The translations under genes were made by a program, and so were the position numbers. A DNA stretch of 64,000 nt from Prosopocoilus inquinatus (Eukaryota > Arthropoda > Insecta > Coleoptera > Lucanidae). How positions within the stretch are numbered: the first letter of the stretch is position 1; each line of letters opens with the position of its first letter. The stretch spans positions 58,216,713 to 58,280,712 of the forward strand of contig CM069871.1 in the NCBI GenBank assembly GCA_036172665.1. The letters run 5' to 3'. Shown piece by piece: positions 1 to 12,330 of the stretch. Below the pieces are notes generated by a model. That model searched no databases, had not been told where the DNA came from, and was given only the letters and a program-made list of their open reading frames with translations.

Positions 1-1489
1 TCTGTAAGAACACGGAATTCTGTTAAAAAACATATTTCAAATTAGAAAAGAAAAATGTTGCGAGGACGTACCGTATTGCACAGTAATTTGAAATTGCAAC
101 TTAAAATAATGCCAGCTTTATATTAAACCACAGATAAAGGGAAAGATAAAACACATCAGTTCAGATGGCTAACGGCTCTAAAAAAATCCCACCAGATAAC
201 TCGTTTAAGTAACCAAAAAATGAGTGGAAAGTACGGTGAGGTAACGAATTGTAGCAGATAGAGGAGTGATGACTGATAAACACAAGCAGAGACATCGCCT
301 ACGTACCATCTCGTCCTTAGTAGTGTAAAGAGTACAAAGTGATTCACGAACTTTATGTAAAAATGCAGACGACATAAAAGGAGCCGAATAAAGCTGTGCC
401 ACAGATACCAAAAATTAGTTGCATAACATCAGCTGCTCTAACATCTACTCTTCAAAAACACGCTGACCCTGATCTAGATAGCAAGGTCTAAGAGTTTTCT
501 CGGAATACATATCTCCTGTTACATAAGCGACTTCTACTTTTCATAATTAACTGTAAGGTTGAGTTTTTTATTTTGAGTCGTATTGACTCCGCGTAGAAGT
601 ATCTTCTAAAAGTACTGTGACGATCTAATGCGTGACGAATTAATCATATATGCATCAGAGCCGAGCCCGGAACTCGACGGCCGTCCTGGTGCTTCCACCG
701 ATGGAATTTTCTAGGATAGAAACTCTGAGAAAACCAGCTCGGTTATAAAAAGACACGCGCGGAGAACAGGCTTATCGCTCGGCTTAAGTTTAAGATAAAT
801 TAGTTTATAGTCTGCAGTTAGTGTTATGTTTGTTAATAAATTAGTCTTACTTTCATCTTATTTTAAAATAAATTAAAACGAACTTTTAATTCGTAACAAT
901 ATCAAAAATTTGTAGTTTGTTACTATCCTATAATATACCCTATATCAAGAAAGATTTGATAAGCCTTTTTTATTTTGCAGTGTAATGTCACGATTGATTT
1001 ACTTGGTAAAAGTAAATTAAATTCATTTCGAAATCAGCATTGCAATATTGAGTGTGAAGTCAACGCATCGGAATATAAGCGTGTCATGTTTACACACTCC
1101 AATTAAGAATGAGGCAGTTAGATGGGTTTGCATAAAACGAATTGGAGCAAGGATTAAGTTATCTTAATAAATTAAGAAATTAAATACGGTAGGAAATCGA
1201 TAGCAATCAGAAAGGAAAATCAGAAATCAGTAAATCAGTAGTTAGTAAGAGAATGAAAAGACATACAGTAAATGATAGACAGCAGTTACGTCGTGTGCTG
1301 GCCTAAGACCCGTGCCATTCGTAGTTTAAGCGTACAAAATATTATTAGGTTAATTAAGGGCCGATTTCATAATCGAACTGAAAGAGGCTTTAAAATGAAA
1401 GTCACAGTCAGATGTCAAAGCTAATGTAAAACATATTTGTTTACACATCAGAATGTTACTTTTTAAAGTCTCGTTTAATTCGGCTATGA
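1..1489. other. gene-free AT-rich DNA
   Basis: No reading frame longer than about 70 codons and no protein family recognised on either strand. A slightly more GC-rich patch around 660-790 contains a TATAAAA string near 745 and is followed by AT-rich DNA; it could be a solo LTR or promoter-like segment but nothing confirms this. Confidence 0.5.
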
Positions 1490-1740
1490 AACCGGCCCTT
1501 AATTTGAATTTTTAATTGAAATCGACTCTTGTCCGATGAGAATTGTAAATAAATGGTTTTCAAACTTCAACCGGACAGTATTAAAATAGGAAAGAGCACT
1601 CTACGTTTCACCATCGATTACTTTTTTTCACTCCTGACGAAGCTGTCAATCTATAGTGGAACGTAGAGTGCTCTTTTCTATTTTAATACTGTTCGGTTAA
1701 TTTTAAACTTTAAACTTAATTTCAATGGCTCGTAGTCTCA
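1490..1740. repeat. hairpin repeat family A, copy 1
   Basis: Two arms of about 42 bp (about 1569-1610 and 1656-1698) are near-perfect reverse complements, each starting at a CCGGACAG-type outer end, separated by a short spacer containing CTCCTGACGAAGCT. A second member at 41105-41340 shares the outer flank (TTGTCCGATGA), the CCGGACAG end, the spacer motif and the ACGTnGAGTG arm motif, so this is a dispersed family rather than a chance palindrome. It has no coding capacity. Its class (MITE or terminal part of a larger element) is unknown. Confidence 0.75.
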
Positions 1741-1844
1741 TCTCGTGATTAAAGTCGTGTATCGAATTAAAGCCGTGATTAAAACAATTATAAACGGTAT
1801 AACTTTATGCGAGATTAGTAATAAAGAAAGGGTAAATGTAAGAC

Positions 1845-1869
1845 TGTCTCTCTCTATATATATATATAA
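1845..1869. repeat. TC/TA microsatellite
   Basis: A short run of TC dinucleotides passes directly into TA dinucleotides. Confidence 0.9.
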
Positions 1870-2469
1870 AAATTATTTTAGATTTGATTTGAATTATTTT
1901 TTAATATTTTGAATTATTTTTTCTATCTAGATTTTAGATGTTTGTGCAAATTATTTTTTATTCTTTGGAATTGACTAAAAATATTCTTAATTGAGAGAAA
2001 ATTGAGCAAGAAATATTTCAAAATTACACAAAAATTCAGCAACATTCTTCTTATTCTTTTCTTCAAAATTTTGTTCAACTATCAAGGATCCAAATACACG
2101 TACCAATTCCCTTGTTTGAGCGTTTTTGGTTCGAGATTATAAATAGCCTGGAATTACTTTCAGCCCTCTTTTTAATGATAACACAATTTTGACCCTTGTC
2201 CGTCTTACTCAATATTTTCGGGTTGAATGATATAGTAAAGAAAATCAAACAAATTTTAACAACAGGTGAAATTATTTTCAGAATAAAATTAATGAGAAAG
2301 AGGAAAACACTAACAAAAATACAATTAAATTGATAAATTGATAAAAATAAAAAACTTTAAGAAAGGAAAATAAATGTACAATTTGAACAATTTCTGACAA
2401 AACGGACGCATGCATAATCAAATAACACAAAAATAATTTCATAGTTAAAGATATTAAAAAATAAGATAA
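1870..2469. other. AT-rich DNA without genes
   Basis: Low-complexity A/T-rich sequence. The only sizeable frame (2278-2487, minus) encodes a Phe/Leu/Ile-rich peptide expected from the base composition, so no gene is called. Confidence 0.6.
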
Positions 2470-2938
2470 TAAAATAAAACAAAACATTAAAAGCTTTTAT
2501 TAATCGTTGACATAAATTAGCAAGTAAAATAATTTTTAGGGCTAAAGATGGGGATTCCTAGGAGAGTCAGACGGGCTGAAACTGTCTGGGTTTTCATTAT
2601 TTTTGGTTAGAGCGAACGTCAGTCGCGGTCAGTTTCAGCCCGACTGACTCTCCTAGGAAACCGTAGCTTTACCAAAATCATGGAACTGAAATTAGACAAA
2701 GACACGAGCCAACTTAGCTTAACGCTATCGGAAGACGTGATGTGTTAATTATCTCCGATTACATCGCCTTTTTAAAAGGCTCATCAAATCGAATTTAAGG
2801 TTACCGATGTAAATAAACGAAAAAACTTGTTTAACTTATTCGTTTTAAAATATGCTTTCAAAGTAGATAAAAATTTTGAAGTTACTGAAATTTTGTAATG
2901 TACGATTTCAGGTTCTTACAATTCGTTAGTAAGTAAAG
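2470..2938. repeat. 469-bp tandem duplication, unit 1
   Basis: This unit and the next one can be read side by side with only scattered substitutions and one small length change in a T-run. The offset is 469 bp, measured from the shared AAGCTTTTATTAATCG at 2491 and 2960. The unit contains a hairpin and AT-rich DNA but no coding frame. Confidence 0.9.
2539..2673. repeat. hairpin inside duplication unit 1
   Basis: Inverted arms built around CCTAGGAGAGTCAG on the left and CTGACTCTCCTAGG on the right extend through GGGCTGAAACTG / CAGTTTCAGCCC and outward to GGCTAAAG / CTTTACC. The loop is about 45 bp. The size and terminal symmetry fit a small foldback or MITE. Confidence 0.7.
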
Positions 2939-3408
2939 TAAAATAAAACAAAACATAAAAAGCTTTTATTAATCGTTGACATAAATTAGCAAGTAAAATA
3001 ATTTTTAGGGCTAAAGATGGGGATTCCTAGGAGAGTCAGACGGGCTGAAACTGTCTGGGTTTTCATTTTTTTTTTGGTTAGAGCGAACGTCAGTCGCGGT
3101 CAGTTTCCGCCCGACTGACTATCCTAGGAAACCGTAGCTCTACCAAAATCATGGAACTGAAATTAGACAAAGACACGAGCCAACTTATCTTAACGCTATC
3201 GGATGACGTGATGTGTTAATTACCTCCGATTACATCGCCTTTTTAAAAGGCTCAGAAAATCGAATTTAAGGTTACCGATGTAAATAAACGCAAAAACTTG
3301 TTTAACTTATACGTTTTAAAATACGCTTTCAAAGCAGATAAAAATTTTGAAGCTACTAAAATTTTGTAATGTACGATCTCAGGTTCTTACCATTCGTTAG
3401 TAAGTTAT
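2939..3408. repeat. 469-bp tandem duplication, unit 2
   Basis: Second copy of the preceding unit in direct orientation, including its own hairpin (about 3008-3144). Similarity ends just after the shared TTCGTTAGTAAGT string, where unit 1 runs into unit 2 and unit 2 runs into unrelated DNA. Confidence 0.9.
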
Positions 3409-4383
3409 GCTCGGAACACTTTGATTTCGAGAAAATTTTAATTAATTCTCCTTTCAGTTTACATTCACTGGTTTGATTAAAGTAAATCTAGATCGAATCA
3501 TTATCGAAATAAAACATGCATTTCGCATAGAATTTTAGATTACAGGAAGAAATTAAACTCATCTTTCGGTAAAATTTATTTGTCAGATTAAAATACTAGA
3601 AACTAACGAAAGCTTAAAATGGGCAGAATACTGTTTCTGCCCTCTTTTCGATTATGGACATTTTTAATTGGAACTGCGCTTTTCAGAGTACATAGCGAAC
3701 CAAAAACGAAAATTAAACTTTATTAAATGTATTAGCTGTCTTAAGAGGACACTTATTGATTTTGTGCAGCCGTTAAAGATATTAAACGGGGGAGTTATAA
3801 AGCGAAACGATATTCAATATACCTTGTAATTTATGCTGACTGATGTTATCAGACCATTAAAGGAAAGGAAGCGTGCATGAGGTGCTATATTGCGCGCTAA
3901 ATGCAAAACCAATATTTGCTTTGATAAAATTTATAGTGTTCGCTTGATCCTCAACGGGAGTACATCTCAATGGCCTTTCTAAGCCGACGGGATCTGTAAG
4001 TCGGGTCCTATAATGATCAGGTTTAGCCCGGGCCCCTCGGACATCGGCCACTCTGACGCTACCCTAAGTCCTGTTGCTCCCTACTTATCGTTTCGCGACC
4101 CTTCAGTTAGCGACACAAGAGGATTAACTGGTGCGGCGGCGTTCCTGTTCGAAACTTCTTGTTGTTCATGGATGTGTGTACGTTTATAACGTTCGTAAAA
4201 TTTCTTTAGGAAAATAAAATTAAAAAAATATTTACACAGTTGATTTATTAGTTCCAAATTCTTTGGAGAAAAGTTTCAAAGAACGTTTAAAACCATGCGT
4301 AAGTTTCTATGATCAAATTAAACAATTTGTATTTTGTGAACGAAATGAATTCGAGAAACAGTAGTCGACCGACTAAATCATAT
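3409..4383. other. gene-free DNA with a GC-richer patch
   Basis: Mostly AT-rich. About 3940-4150 is distinctly more GC-rich than its surroundings and gives a 64-codon minus-strand frame, but I recognise no protein, rRNA or tRNA in it. Confidence 0.5.
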
Positions 4384-5435
4384 ACAGGGTGTTCATGGGA
4401 AGCCGCTACAATAGCTAACTTTCTTATTTGTATTTTTATAAAGTAACTTAAATTAGGAAAGTTTTAGGACCTTTCCTCTTTTATTTTATTGTACTTCCAA
4501 AAAAACAAATGATAATCAGGTTTTCGAGATTTTCAATTGTTTTCAATTTTTTTTAATGGAATGTTAGTTTTTTTATCATGGCATCGCATTCAGCAAGTCA
4601 AATTAAGTATGTCTGTGAAATAATGTCTCTTAAAACAGAATATTTCATAAATAATTCAGTCTTGATATTCGCGGGAAGAAGTGTATCGTTACGATAGTCT
4701 TTTTATTCACGAATACAATATGATGCGCGTTGAAACAAGAGAATAAAGGAAGTGTGTTCAAACTGTTAGACCTTTGTGAAGTGCCATAATTCAAAATTTG
4801 TTTAAATTTAGTTCAAACTAAAAACCCTTGTGTCAAATATTGAAAGCGCGACATGTTAAAATGTCTAATACCATTATTTACCAAATAATTTATAAAATAG
4901 TAGACTTAGGAGGGGAATATTTTAGAGAAGTACTTAATTTGGCATCCTGAACACGATACGCTGATAAAAAATATATTGTTCCATTTAAAAAAGTTGAAAA
5001 CAATTGAAGATCTCGAAAATGTGACTAATTTGTTTCTCCAAGGGTACCATAAAAACGAGCACGGAAGGTCCTGAAACTTTTCTAATTTAGGCTATTTCTT
5101 GAAAGTTCAAATAAAAAAGTTAGCTATTGTAGCCATTTTCCGTGAACACAAAGATTTTGTTACTATATTATTTCTAAAATAGTAGGCTTTGGGAGATGAT
5201 ATTTTAGAGACATAATTAATTTAATATTCTGAACGCGATGCATGATAAAAAAACTAACATTACATTAAAAAAAGTTAAAAACAATTGAAAATCTCGAAAA
5301 CCTGATTGTCATTTGTTTTTCCGAAAGCACCATAAAAACGAGGAGGAAAGGTCCTAAAACTTCTAATTTAAGTTACTTCGTAAAAACACAAATAAGAAAG
5401 TTAGCTATTGTAGCGGCTTCCCATGAACACCCTGT
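4384..5435. mobile_element. long-inverted-repeat element with duplicated right arm
   Basis: The left end CAGGGTGTTCATGGGAAGC and the right end GCTTCCCATGAACACCCTG are exact reverse complements. The similarity continues inward for roughly 250 bp (4385-4630 against 5190-5434), including the CTAACTTTCTTATTTGT and GATTTTCAATTGTTTT tracts. Between the arms, 4880-5155 is a diverged direct copy of the right arm. No transposase frame remains, so this is a non-autonomous DNA element. I see no convincing target duplication. Confidence 0.75.
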
Positions 5436-5624
5436 GTGAGGCGGTATGACGGGCAATTTAAGGGGTAGGAGCAATTCGTTTATACGTGGCCTACAAAGAG
5501 AAAACGCGATTTCAGGGGCCGTCAATGAGAAACATAAGAACAACTGTTTCGAAGATCATAGTAATTAAACGTAAACAAATTTGAAATTCATCTCAAGTAA
5601 TTACTTTTAAACAATGTAGTATAG
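5436..5624. other. spacer between repeats
   Basis: Short anonymous sequence; nothing recognised. Confidence 0.4.
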
Positions 5625-6075
5625 TACCGGCTGTTTCAAATTGGGTATGCACTGAAGAGATCTCCAAAACCGTAAGAGATACAAATTTGGTTAAATGGAA
5701 GAAAAGTTGCACGAATCAATGTCTAACTCGTATTCATTAACAGAACGATTTTTTTATTATTTCTTCTTGACATATTAATAAAAATGTAAAAAAAATCGAC
5801 TTTCTTTTTCTCTCTGTATCTATTTTATTATACATAATTTTCAAATTCTGATTTAACTTTCTACAGGGACTTATTGATTTTGCTGCGAGTAGGAGTAATG
5901 GAATTGCAGTCAAACGTTTCGTCCTTCCACGACCATCATCAGTTTCGATTTTTTAAATACAACTAACTTATGTCTTTTTATTGTTCTATTTGAATTTGAA
6001 GCTTAAATAATTCAGATTTTATATGAAAATTTTCTTTAATACATAATTTCAAATTTTTGGTTCATTTTCTTATCT
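5625..6075 (-). repeat. interspersed repeat B, minus copy
   Basis: Reads as the reverse complement of 9957-10445 over nearly its whole length, from the GCCGGCTGTTTCAAATT-like end through a CTGATGA...GAAACG motif (on the minus strand, about 5928-5962) to an AT-rich end. It has no coding potential. The two copies lie in opposite orientations about 3.9 kb apart, flanking LINE A. Confidence 0.8.
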
Positions 6076-6789
6076 TTTTATTATTCTAGTCGATAGCATT
6101 CTTTCTGGTGATTTCAGTGAGTATAATACTTAATACCTTTTATTCAAGTAAAGTTAGAATATGACAAAAAAACTGATACAGTTTCGTCGTGTTTTTCTTA
6201 ATAAGTAAATTTATTCCTATCCACTTTTTTTATTTGTTAAGTATTAGCAACCAATATTCAGTTGTCAGAAGAGGAAAAATCGATAAATATTGACTAAATG
6301 ATATTAGGTGGTTAACACAAACCAAATAACCAGCAGTATAAACATATTAAATTACAAGAACAAAATAAATAAGTTGAAGAAAAATTATAGAAGGAGAACA
6401 TGAGCTTGTGAAATAAATAAAGTGAAATAAATAAATTAAAGGAAGTCCTCGAAATGTCCTCCACTGTTTTCAAGACACGCATTCGTTCTTAATCCCATGT
6501 GTTGTCTAGCGTCTCCAACATGAATTCACGAAACATTTCTGTAAGAATCTAATATTCGTCTTCTTAGTTCCTCCTTATTATTTATCTTAATGCTAGTCAC
6601 TGTTTCAATGTCCAAAATATAAAGCCTACTTTATCCTGTTTAAATTATGGATGGTGGTCCCGATATAACGTGCCAAACTTCAACTGGTCAAAACGAGTGA
6701 CAATATTTAGTACCATTTTTGGATCACATTAATGTTGAGAGCCACTGAGCGCCAAAGAAATTTAAAAAAAATAGCATTGTTATAGAAAG
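6076..6789. other. AT-rich DNA next to LINE A
   Basis: No gene recognised. The part nearest the LINE may be its decayed 3' end, but I cannot place a tail. Confidence 0.4.
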
Positions 6790-7477
6790 TATCTTTCTAA
6801 ACGGATTTCTTAACGGACAAAACTTTAATACTTTGTGGTAAAGGATTATATATTAGCGATATGTTGTAAGTAAAGGATCTTTCGAACATGGTCGTCCTAC
6901 GCAGGGGAGGCGTTAAAAGTCCCTTATTTCGGATGTTTAAATGATGTACATCTGTCCTGAATGATATTTTATTATATAAATATTTTGGATACCCGCTTTA
7001 TATAATTTTGTGGAACAGACGTGCAGAATGCACAGTTCTCCTATCCTTCATATTTAACCAGTTCGCATCTAGTAAGTTATGTGCGATTTTTTGATTTCTA
7101 CGCACCCCAAAAATTAGCATTAAGCATGAATTTTGTACTACCTGTATTCTTCTGCTTGTATTGCTATCGATGCAAGGACCGTATATGACATCGGCATAAT
7201 TAAAATTTGAAAGAACTAAAGAGCCACAAAGCAGCAATTTAATTTTTCTGGATAGTAGATTTCTATTTGCATATATTAATTTAAGTGCCGCATACGATTT
7301 CTTAAACAATTTGAAATATGTTCCTTGAATCCGTAGATTAGTATCAATCATGAGCCCTAAATTTTTAACTACATTCACAAAAGAAAGAGAAGAATTATTA
7401 ATTTTTACAGTGAGATCATCTGAAGTACCTTTTTTACTAAATAACATGCAAGAAGACTTAAGGGGGTTTATGATCAA
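6790..7477 (-). pseudogene. LINE A C-terminal region (broken)
   Basis: Continues ORF2 after the RT: a PLKSSCMLFSKK block, NVVKNLGLMIDTNL, and the CGSLVLSNFNYADVIYGP block typical of the domain after RT in these LINEs. A stop follows LFHKII at about 6998. Beyond it the same frame remains readable as family-like sequence (YLYNKISFRTDVHHLNIRN, then RTTMFERSFTYN) to about 6790. No zinc-knuckle is visible. The domain probably helps bind the element RNA or the target, but this is inferred from position only. Confidence 0.7.
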
Positions 7478-8425
7478 CGAATGCTCACGTGAAATTTTAT
7501 TAGAGACTGCAAATCTTTATTTATTAGATTACGAGCGCATTCTCGTTCGGAATGTTTAAATGACAAGTATAATTGCGTATCATCAGCATACATATGCAAC
7601 GAACAAGAACTCAATTGCGATTCAAAATTGGCTGTATATAATGTAAACAAAAGCGACCCCATTATTGAACCTTGTGGCACACCGCTAGAAATTAAAGTTT
7701 CTTGAGACTTCCGACCATCAACCAATACTTTCTGTGTGCGATCAGTGAGATAATTTTTAAACAGGATACAAGCATTTTCAGACAAACCTATAAAATGCAA
7801 AATTGATAAGAGTACTTTATGGTTGATGCAATCAAAAGCTTTGCTGTAGTCCAATAAAACCAAAATTGTTTCTGAACCTGCATCAGTAGCTCTCAAAATA
7901 TCATACGTAATGTTAAGCACGCTGTCGTACAAGTGTGTAGCGGTCTGAAGCCTGACTGCACAAGTGGCAAAATGTTGTTCAAATGAACATATTCACCAAG
8001 TTGCATTTCCAATACCTTTTCAAAGACTTTTGACATTGCAGGTAATATACTAATTGGACGTAGGTGTTGAGGCTCAGTGGGATTTTTTATTTTTGGTGTA
8101 ATAACAGCTTCTTTCAAAGCAGAAGGAAAAACGTTATATTGTAAACAGTAGTTAATTATATGCGTGATAAATGAAATAATATAAGGGCAACAAATTTTCA
8201 ACATCGTAATGTTAATTCCATATGAACCTAAAGCTTCCGATTTCATGTTACAAATAATTTTGCGCACCGTTTCAGTATCAACAAATTGGAATTGTAATGG
8301 ACTGTCAACATTGTTTTCTGTGTTATTGTAATAAAAATTGATAATATCAGTGTTATCGACATCAGAGGTAGGAATGCTATGAATGAAATAATCGTTAGTA
8401 AGATCAGGATCGCATAATATATAAA
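7474..8425 (-). pseudogene. LINE A reverse transcriptase (broken)
   Basis: RT fingers and palm blocks appear in order on the minus strand: a LRPISILP block, QSGFRPLHTC, LLDYSKAFDCINH (first catalytic Asp), SGVPQGSIMGSLLF, and the catalytic MYADDTQLYL box. The known role is copying the element RNA into DNA at a nicked target. A frameshift near 7910 separates the SGFRPLHT block from the YDILRAT/DYSKAFD block; both sides are otherwise readable. The open frame also continues upstream of the first Met, towards 8415, where homology stops abruptly. The remaining catalytic residues look intact, but the missing 5' half and the frameshift make it dead. Confidence 0.85.
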
Positions 8426-9956
8426 TATATAAAATCTGTGCACGTAGTACGAGTTATTTTGCGCTCGAAGGGTCCATCACGGCATCTTCATTACGTGGGT
8501 AAACCGTCAAGGATATTGTTGAGTTTAGGTTACGTGTGCGTGCTTCCTGTTTGGGAGTTAACTTAGCCGCGTGGACATAACTCGAACATTGCCGACTTCA
8601 TAGAATCTTCGACGCAAGTGCATCTTGGGTGCATTATTTCAAAAGCTTGTGAAGTATTGCACAGGTTTTTCTTTTACTCTGAGCTTTTAATGTCAGTCCC
8701 ATAAGCTTGCTGATTCGTAAGTTATTATACCCCGGCGTATATAGCCGGCGACTAGGAAGATTCTTTTCAACTATTGTCTTCATTCCTCGCCCTCGTTCTG
8801 GAGTACAGGACTTCGTGGCCACCTCGCAAGCAAGAATTAGCCCGTAAGTATCACTTTATTTTCGGGAAACCTCATAGTGACTATATGCAGCTGTACCGAA
8901 ACTTCGTAAATTCCCAACTAAAGTTACAGTAAATAAATTGATATCGCAATAAATAAGTTGATATCAAGAATTCAAACACATTTTGACTTTGAACAATAAA
9001 TTGCTAGTTTTTTAGTCTTGTTGCTGAATAGTAAAAGGGAAGACGCGTTAGTGAGGCGATCCGTTCGTAGAGATAAGCGTTTTGCATTGACAAGGAATCC
9101 CGTTGGACAAGTTAGCCTCTGGCGCTTGTAAATCTATACCGTCGCAGTTCGAGTCACAACACAATTCTCCTCTGGAGCTAGGGAATTCCGCGTATAACTT
9201 GCTAGGGGTAGATAAGATTAGCATACAACAATAAAAGCCTGTCAACAGGATTTCAAATGCCGGACAGGCTTGGAAAAATGTCGGGCGACATTTATTAACG
9301 GAGTGACCGTGGAAAAAGCCGGACCAAAGCCGAAGCAGTAACTTCCCCTCGAACTGGAGCAAGTTCACAGTACCGTAAATACCACTGGAGTAACACCCAC
9401 ACCAAATAACACACGATCACTTCGGAGGGAGCAATTTCGTTCGGATTGTCGCGAAAAAAAGGAGGGCTGAAAGAAAAGAAAGAGAACAAAGCGTCGAAGC
9501 CAATCACTGTAAAATATTAGGTAAGCATCAGCCAATGAGACCAAAATGTCAGTGGTCGTCTGTCAGGCTCAAACCGATTATTAACGCGATTGTGACACAC
9601 TTTGCAATAACGAATGTTTCACAGCAAAAAAGAACGTTGCCCCATATCAAATGCGACTCGATCATCTGAGCTATAAATAGAACAAGACGAGGCAGCGGCA
9701 CAAAGGATCCGCTGGTATCTTACTTTTTGTTTTGTTGGACATGTTTAACTGCTGCAGGTTTTTAACCAACAATGCGATTCAAAATTAAAAACTAGGCTTT
9801 TTCATTCCTATACCAAAGCTGAGATACTAATCTAGCAAGTTATATTAGAACCACTAGATATTTGTGGGTAAAAATTCATTTTCGTAAATGCAGTGCATTA
9901 TTAAAATAACGATACCGAAAAACTTTAAATAGTTTATTATAATTTACACTATAACT
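8426..9956. other. gene-free DNA
   Basis: Includes a moderately GC-rich stretch around 9040-9510 with overlapping minus-strand frames of 106 and 70 codons. Neither resembles a known family, and their composition gives no reason to call a gene. Confidence 0.45.
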
Positions 9957-10445
9957 AAGGAAATGAACTAAAAATTTGAAATTATGTATTAAATAAAATT
10001 TTCATATAAAAATCTGTATTATTTAAGCTTCAGATTAATATCAACTATTAAGTGTGATGTACCGTTACAATCAGGAGAAAAAGTTCTATCGAATAGAACA
10101 ATAAAAAGGCATAAGTTGTATTTAAAAAATCAAAACTGATGATGGTCGTGGAAAGACGAAACGTTTGACTTCTATTACTACTATTCGAAACAATCAAAAA
10201 GTGCATGTAGAAAGTTAAATCAGAATTTCAAAATTATGTATAATAAAAGAGATATAGGGAGAAATAGAAAATCGATTTTTTTACAGTTTTATTAATATCT
10301 CAAGAAAAAATAAGAAAAAAATCATTCTGTTAATGAATATGCGTTAGACATTGATTCGTGGAACTTTCCTTCCATTTAACCATATCTGTATTTCTTACGG
10401 TTTTGGAGATCCCGTCAGTGCACACCTAATTTGAAATAGCCGGTA
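9957..10445 (+). repeat. interspersed repeat B, plus copy
   Basis: Plus-orientation partner of 5625-6075. Shared landmarks are the TTGAAATTATGTATTAA block, TTATTTAAGCTTCA, AACTGATGATGGTCGTGG, GACGAAACGTTTGAC, a GGTTTTGGAGATC block and the terminal GAAATAGCCGGTAC. The CTGATGA...GAAACG core spans about 10136-10166. Confidence 0.8.
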
Positions 10446-11502
10446 CACGTTCATAATTAAGAAATTTTTGAAGGTAAAAAATCTCTGTCAATACTGGATG
10501 CTGCACGTACATACATAAAATAAAACAGTAAGGGGGAAAATCATAAAGTCATAGGGGTTGCCAGATTTATTCATTTCAATAAATAAAAGATGATATGTAT
10601 CCGACGTTTATTGAATCGGATTTCTTTTTAGAGAGAAATATGTTAAGGAGACGAAAAACATCTCGGCCTACACACAAGCTTTTTCCCCTCCCTTGCAATG
10701 AAGCGAAATAATGTTTACCTAAGTCCGTGCGGAGAGACGGCGAGTAAGTCGAAAAATATACATATATCGTACCTATTTTGATATGCAAATACTTCAGTGT
10801 TATTCGCAGTCGGCTATGAAATATCACGTGTGCACTCCTCCTCCTCCTCACCGGCCTGACTCTATGCGCCGGAATCGATAGAGTTCGTAGTGCCAACTCG
10901 ACTTGGGAATGCAGTTATCTATTTTTTTGGTGACAGATACTTTTTTTGCGTTATGTGCAAAAGGCTGCTTTTTGCCGTAATAAATCCTGCGCTGTCATAA
11001 GAACGGAATTCCATCACAAGGAAGAGAGGGAGATTTGCTACTTATATTTATTACTAAACACTATAAAAAATCAATTAAGGATATGGATGGCTTTCCTCTA
11101 ACATAAAAGAAAATTATTGAAAAATTTTCAATTTATAATTGAAAAAAATCAAATCAATTAAATTAGTATAGTGGTCGATGTTTAAAAAAGGTAGAGAACT
11201 TCTGGTTTAGAATATCAGAAGATTTTACGTCTTTCCCTTTTCATCAAGCTCATCATTTTTTTTTCAAGTAAATTAAAAAAAAAATGTACCCATACCTATT
11301 TTTGCTATGTAATTTTTCTAATTACATAATTAGGAATAAAATCAATAATTTATTTAAGTCCTTTGGTACAAAGAACTTATAGGAAAAATTAGAAAATTAA
11401 ATAAAATGTTGAAGATTAATAATTAGAAGTAAACTCAAGATATCTCAAGGTCAACCCAACCCAAAGAGGTATATACACATTAACTGTAATACACATTAAC
11501 TG
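10446..11502. other. AT-rich DNA without genes
   Basis: No family recognised. A TCAAGGTCA motif at 11445 matches a set of the same motif at 13077-13345, on the other side of LINE B. Confidence 0.45.
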
Positions 11503-11739
11503 TAATAATAATAATAATATGTGTTTATTTCAATAAAAGAACAGTGATAAAAATCATTGCCAGAAATTGAAAAGAGTCAAAGCAAACAAAAATTCTGTTG
11601 AGAATAAGAACTATAAAGAATGAAATTCAACGTTATTAAATGAAGCGTAAAAAAAACAAACAAAAATTGTAATTTCAGTACAAGGAATAATTGAGAAACT
11701 ATCTGTGTTAAACTAAATTAAATTATATTGCAAATATTC

Positions 11740-12330
11740 TTCTACCGAGTACGGTTCCAAAATTAATAACAGTCGATAGATTTCTGTGCGGAAGCTTCTG
11801 CTGCCACTCTCCAATTCTATTCGTATTGGTAGTTTATTGTAGAATACCATCAGACAGTGATATTTATCATATCTGTGATATTTAATCTATGAATAGGTAA
11901 GCCGTAATTTTTATATCTTGTGGTGTATTGTGAAACATCAAAATATTTTTCAAATTTCCATTTATGTTTATATAAGAAGAGTAGACATGCTTGTATGAAT
12001 ATTGCCGGTATAGTTACGAGTTTATGTTGCCTAAACTGTCCTCTACAAGATTCTCGATACGGTATATTGTACATCACACGAAGGATCCTCTTTTGAACCA
12101 CAAATACCTTCTGAATATAAGAATTGCTTCCCAAGAAGATCATTCTATACCTCACTACGGAGCCGAAGCAGGCAAAATATACCAACCTCAAAACTGATAG
12201 GTCTACGGAATTTTTTAATACCCGGATAGTGAAGCAAGCCTTATTCAGCTTGATTACCAACTCTTCAATATGTTTATTAAAATTCAGTTGTGGATCTATA
12301 GTCAAACCGAGAAATTTGGCATTGGAGTTA
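11740..12330 (-). pseudogene. LINE B C-terminal region
   Basis: Open minus-strand frame with the post-RT signature FNKHIEELVIKLNKACF, then RLVYFACFGSVVRYRMIFLG and VQKRILRVMYN, as in other Jockey-like LINEs. After it, around 11760-11850, a decayed stretch corresponds to the last coding block that is still readable in LINE D and in the fragment at 41909-42145. No catalytic residues are expected here. Confidence 0.8.

Larger units (their letters stand above)
6790..8425 (-). mobile_element. LINE A, 5'-truncated non-LTR retrotransposon
   Basis: Minus-strand remnant of a Jockey/CR1-type LINE containing only the second half of ORF2: the reverse transcriptase and the C-terminal domain. It is 5'-truncated near 8425, the usual result of incomplete target-primed reverse transcription. 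Frameshifts and stops break the ORF, so it cannot function. The 3' border is uncertain because the last coding block fades near 6790 and no tail or target duplication was found. The clade is judged by motif style only. Confidence 0.85.

Noticed and set aside
615..900. TATAAAA and AATAAA strings considered as a host promoter or solo LTR
   Set aside because: No matching flanking duplication, no downstream gene and no second copy in the window.
3930..4150. GC-rich patch considered as an rRNA fragment
   Set aside because: I could not match it to any conserved 18S or 28S segment.
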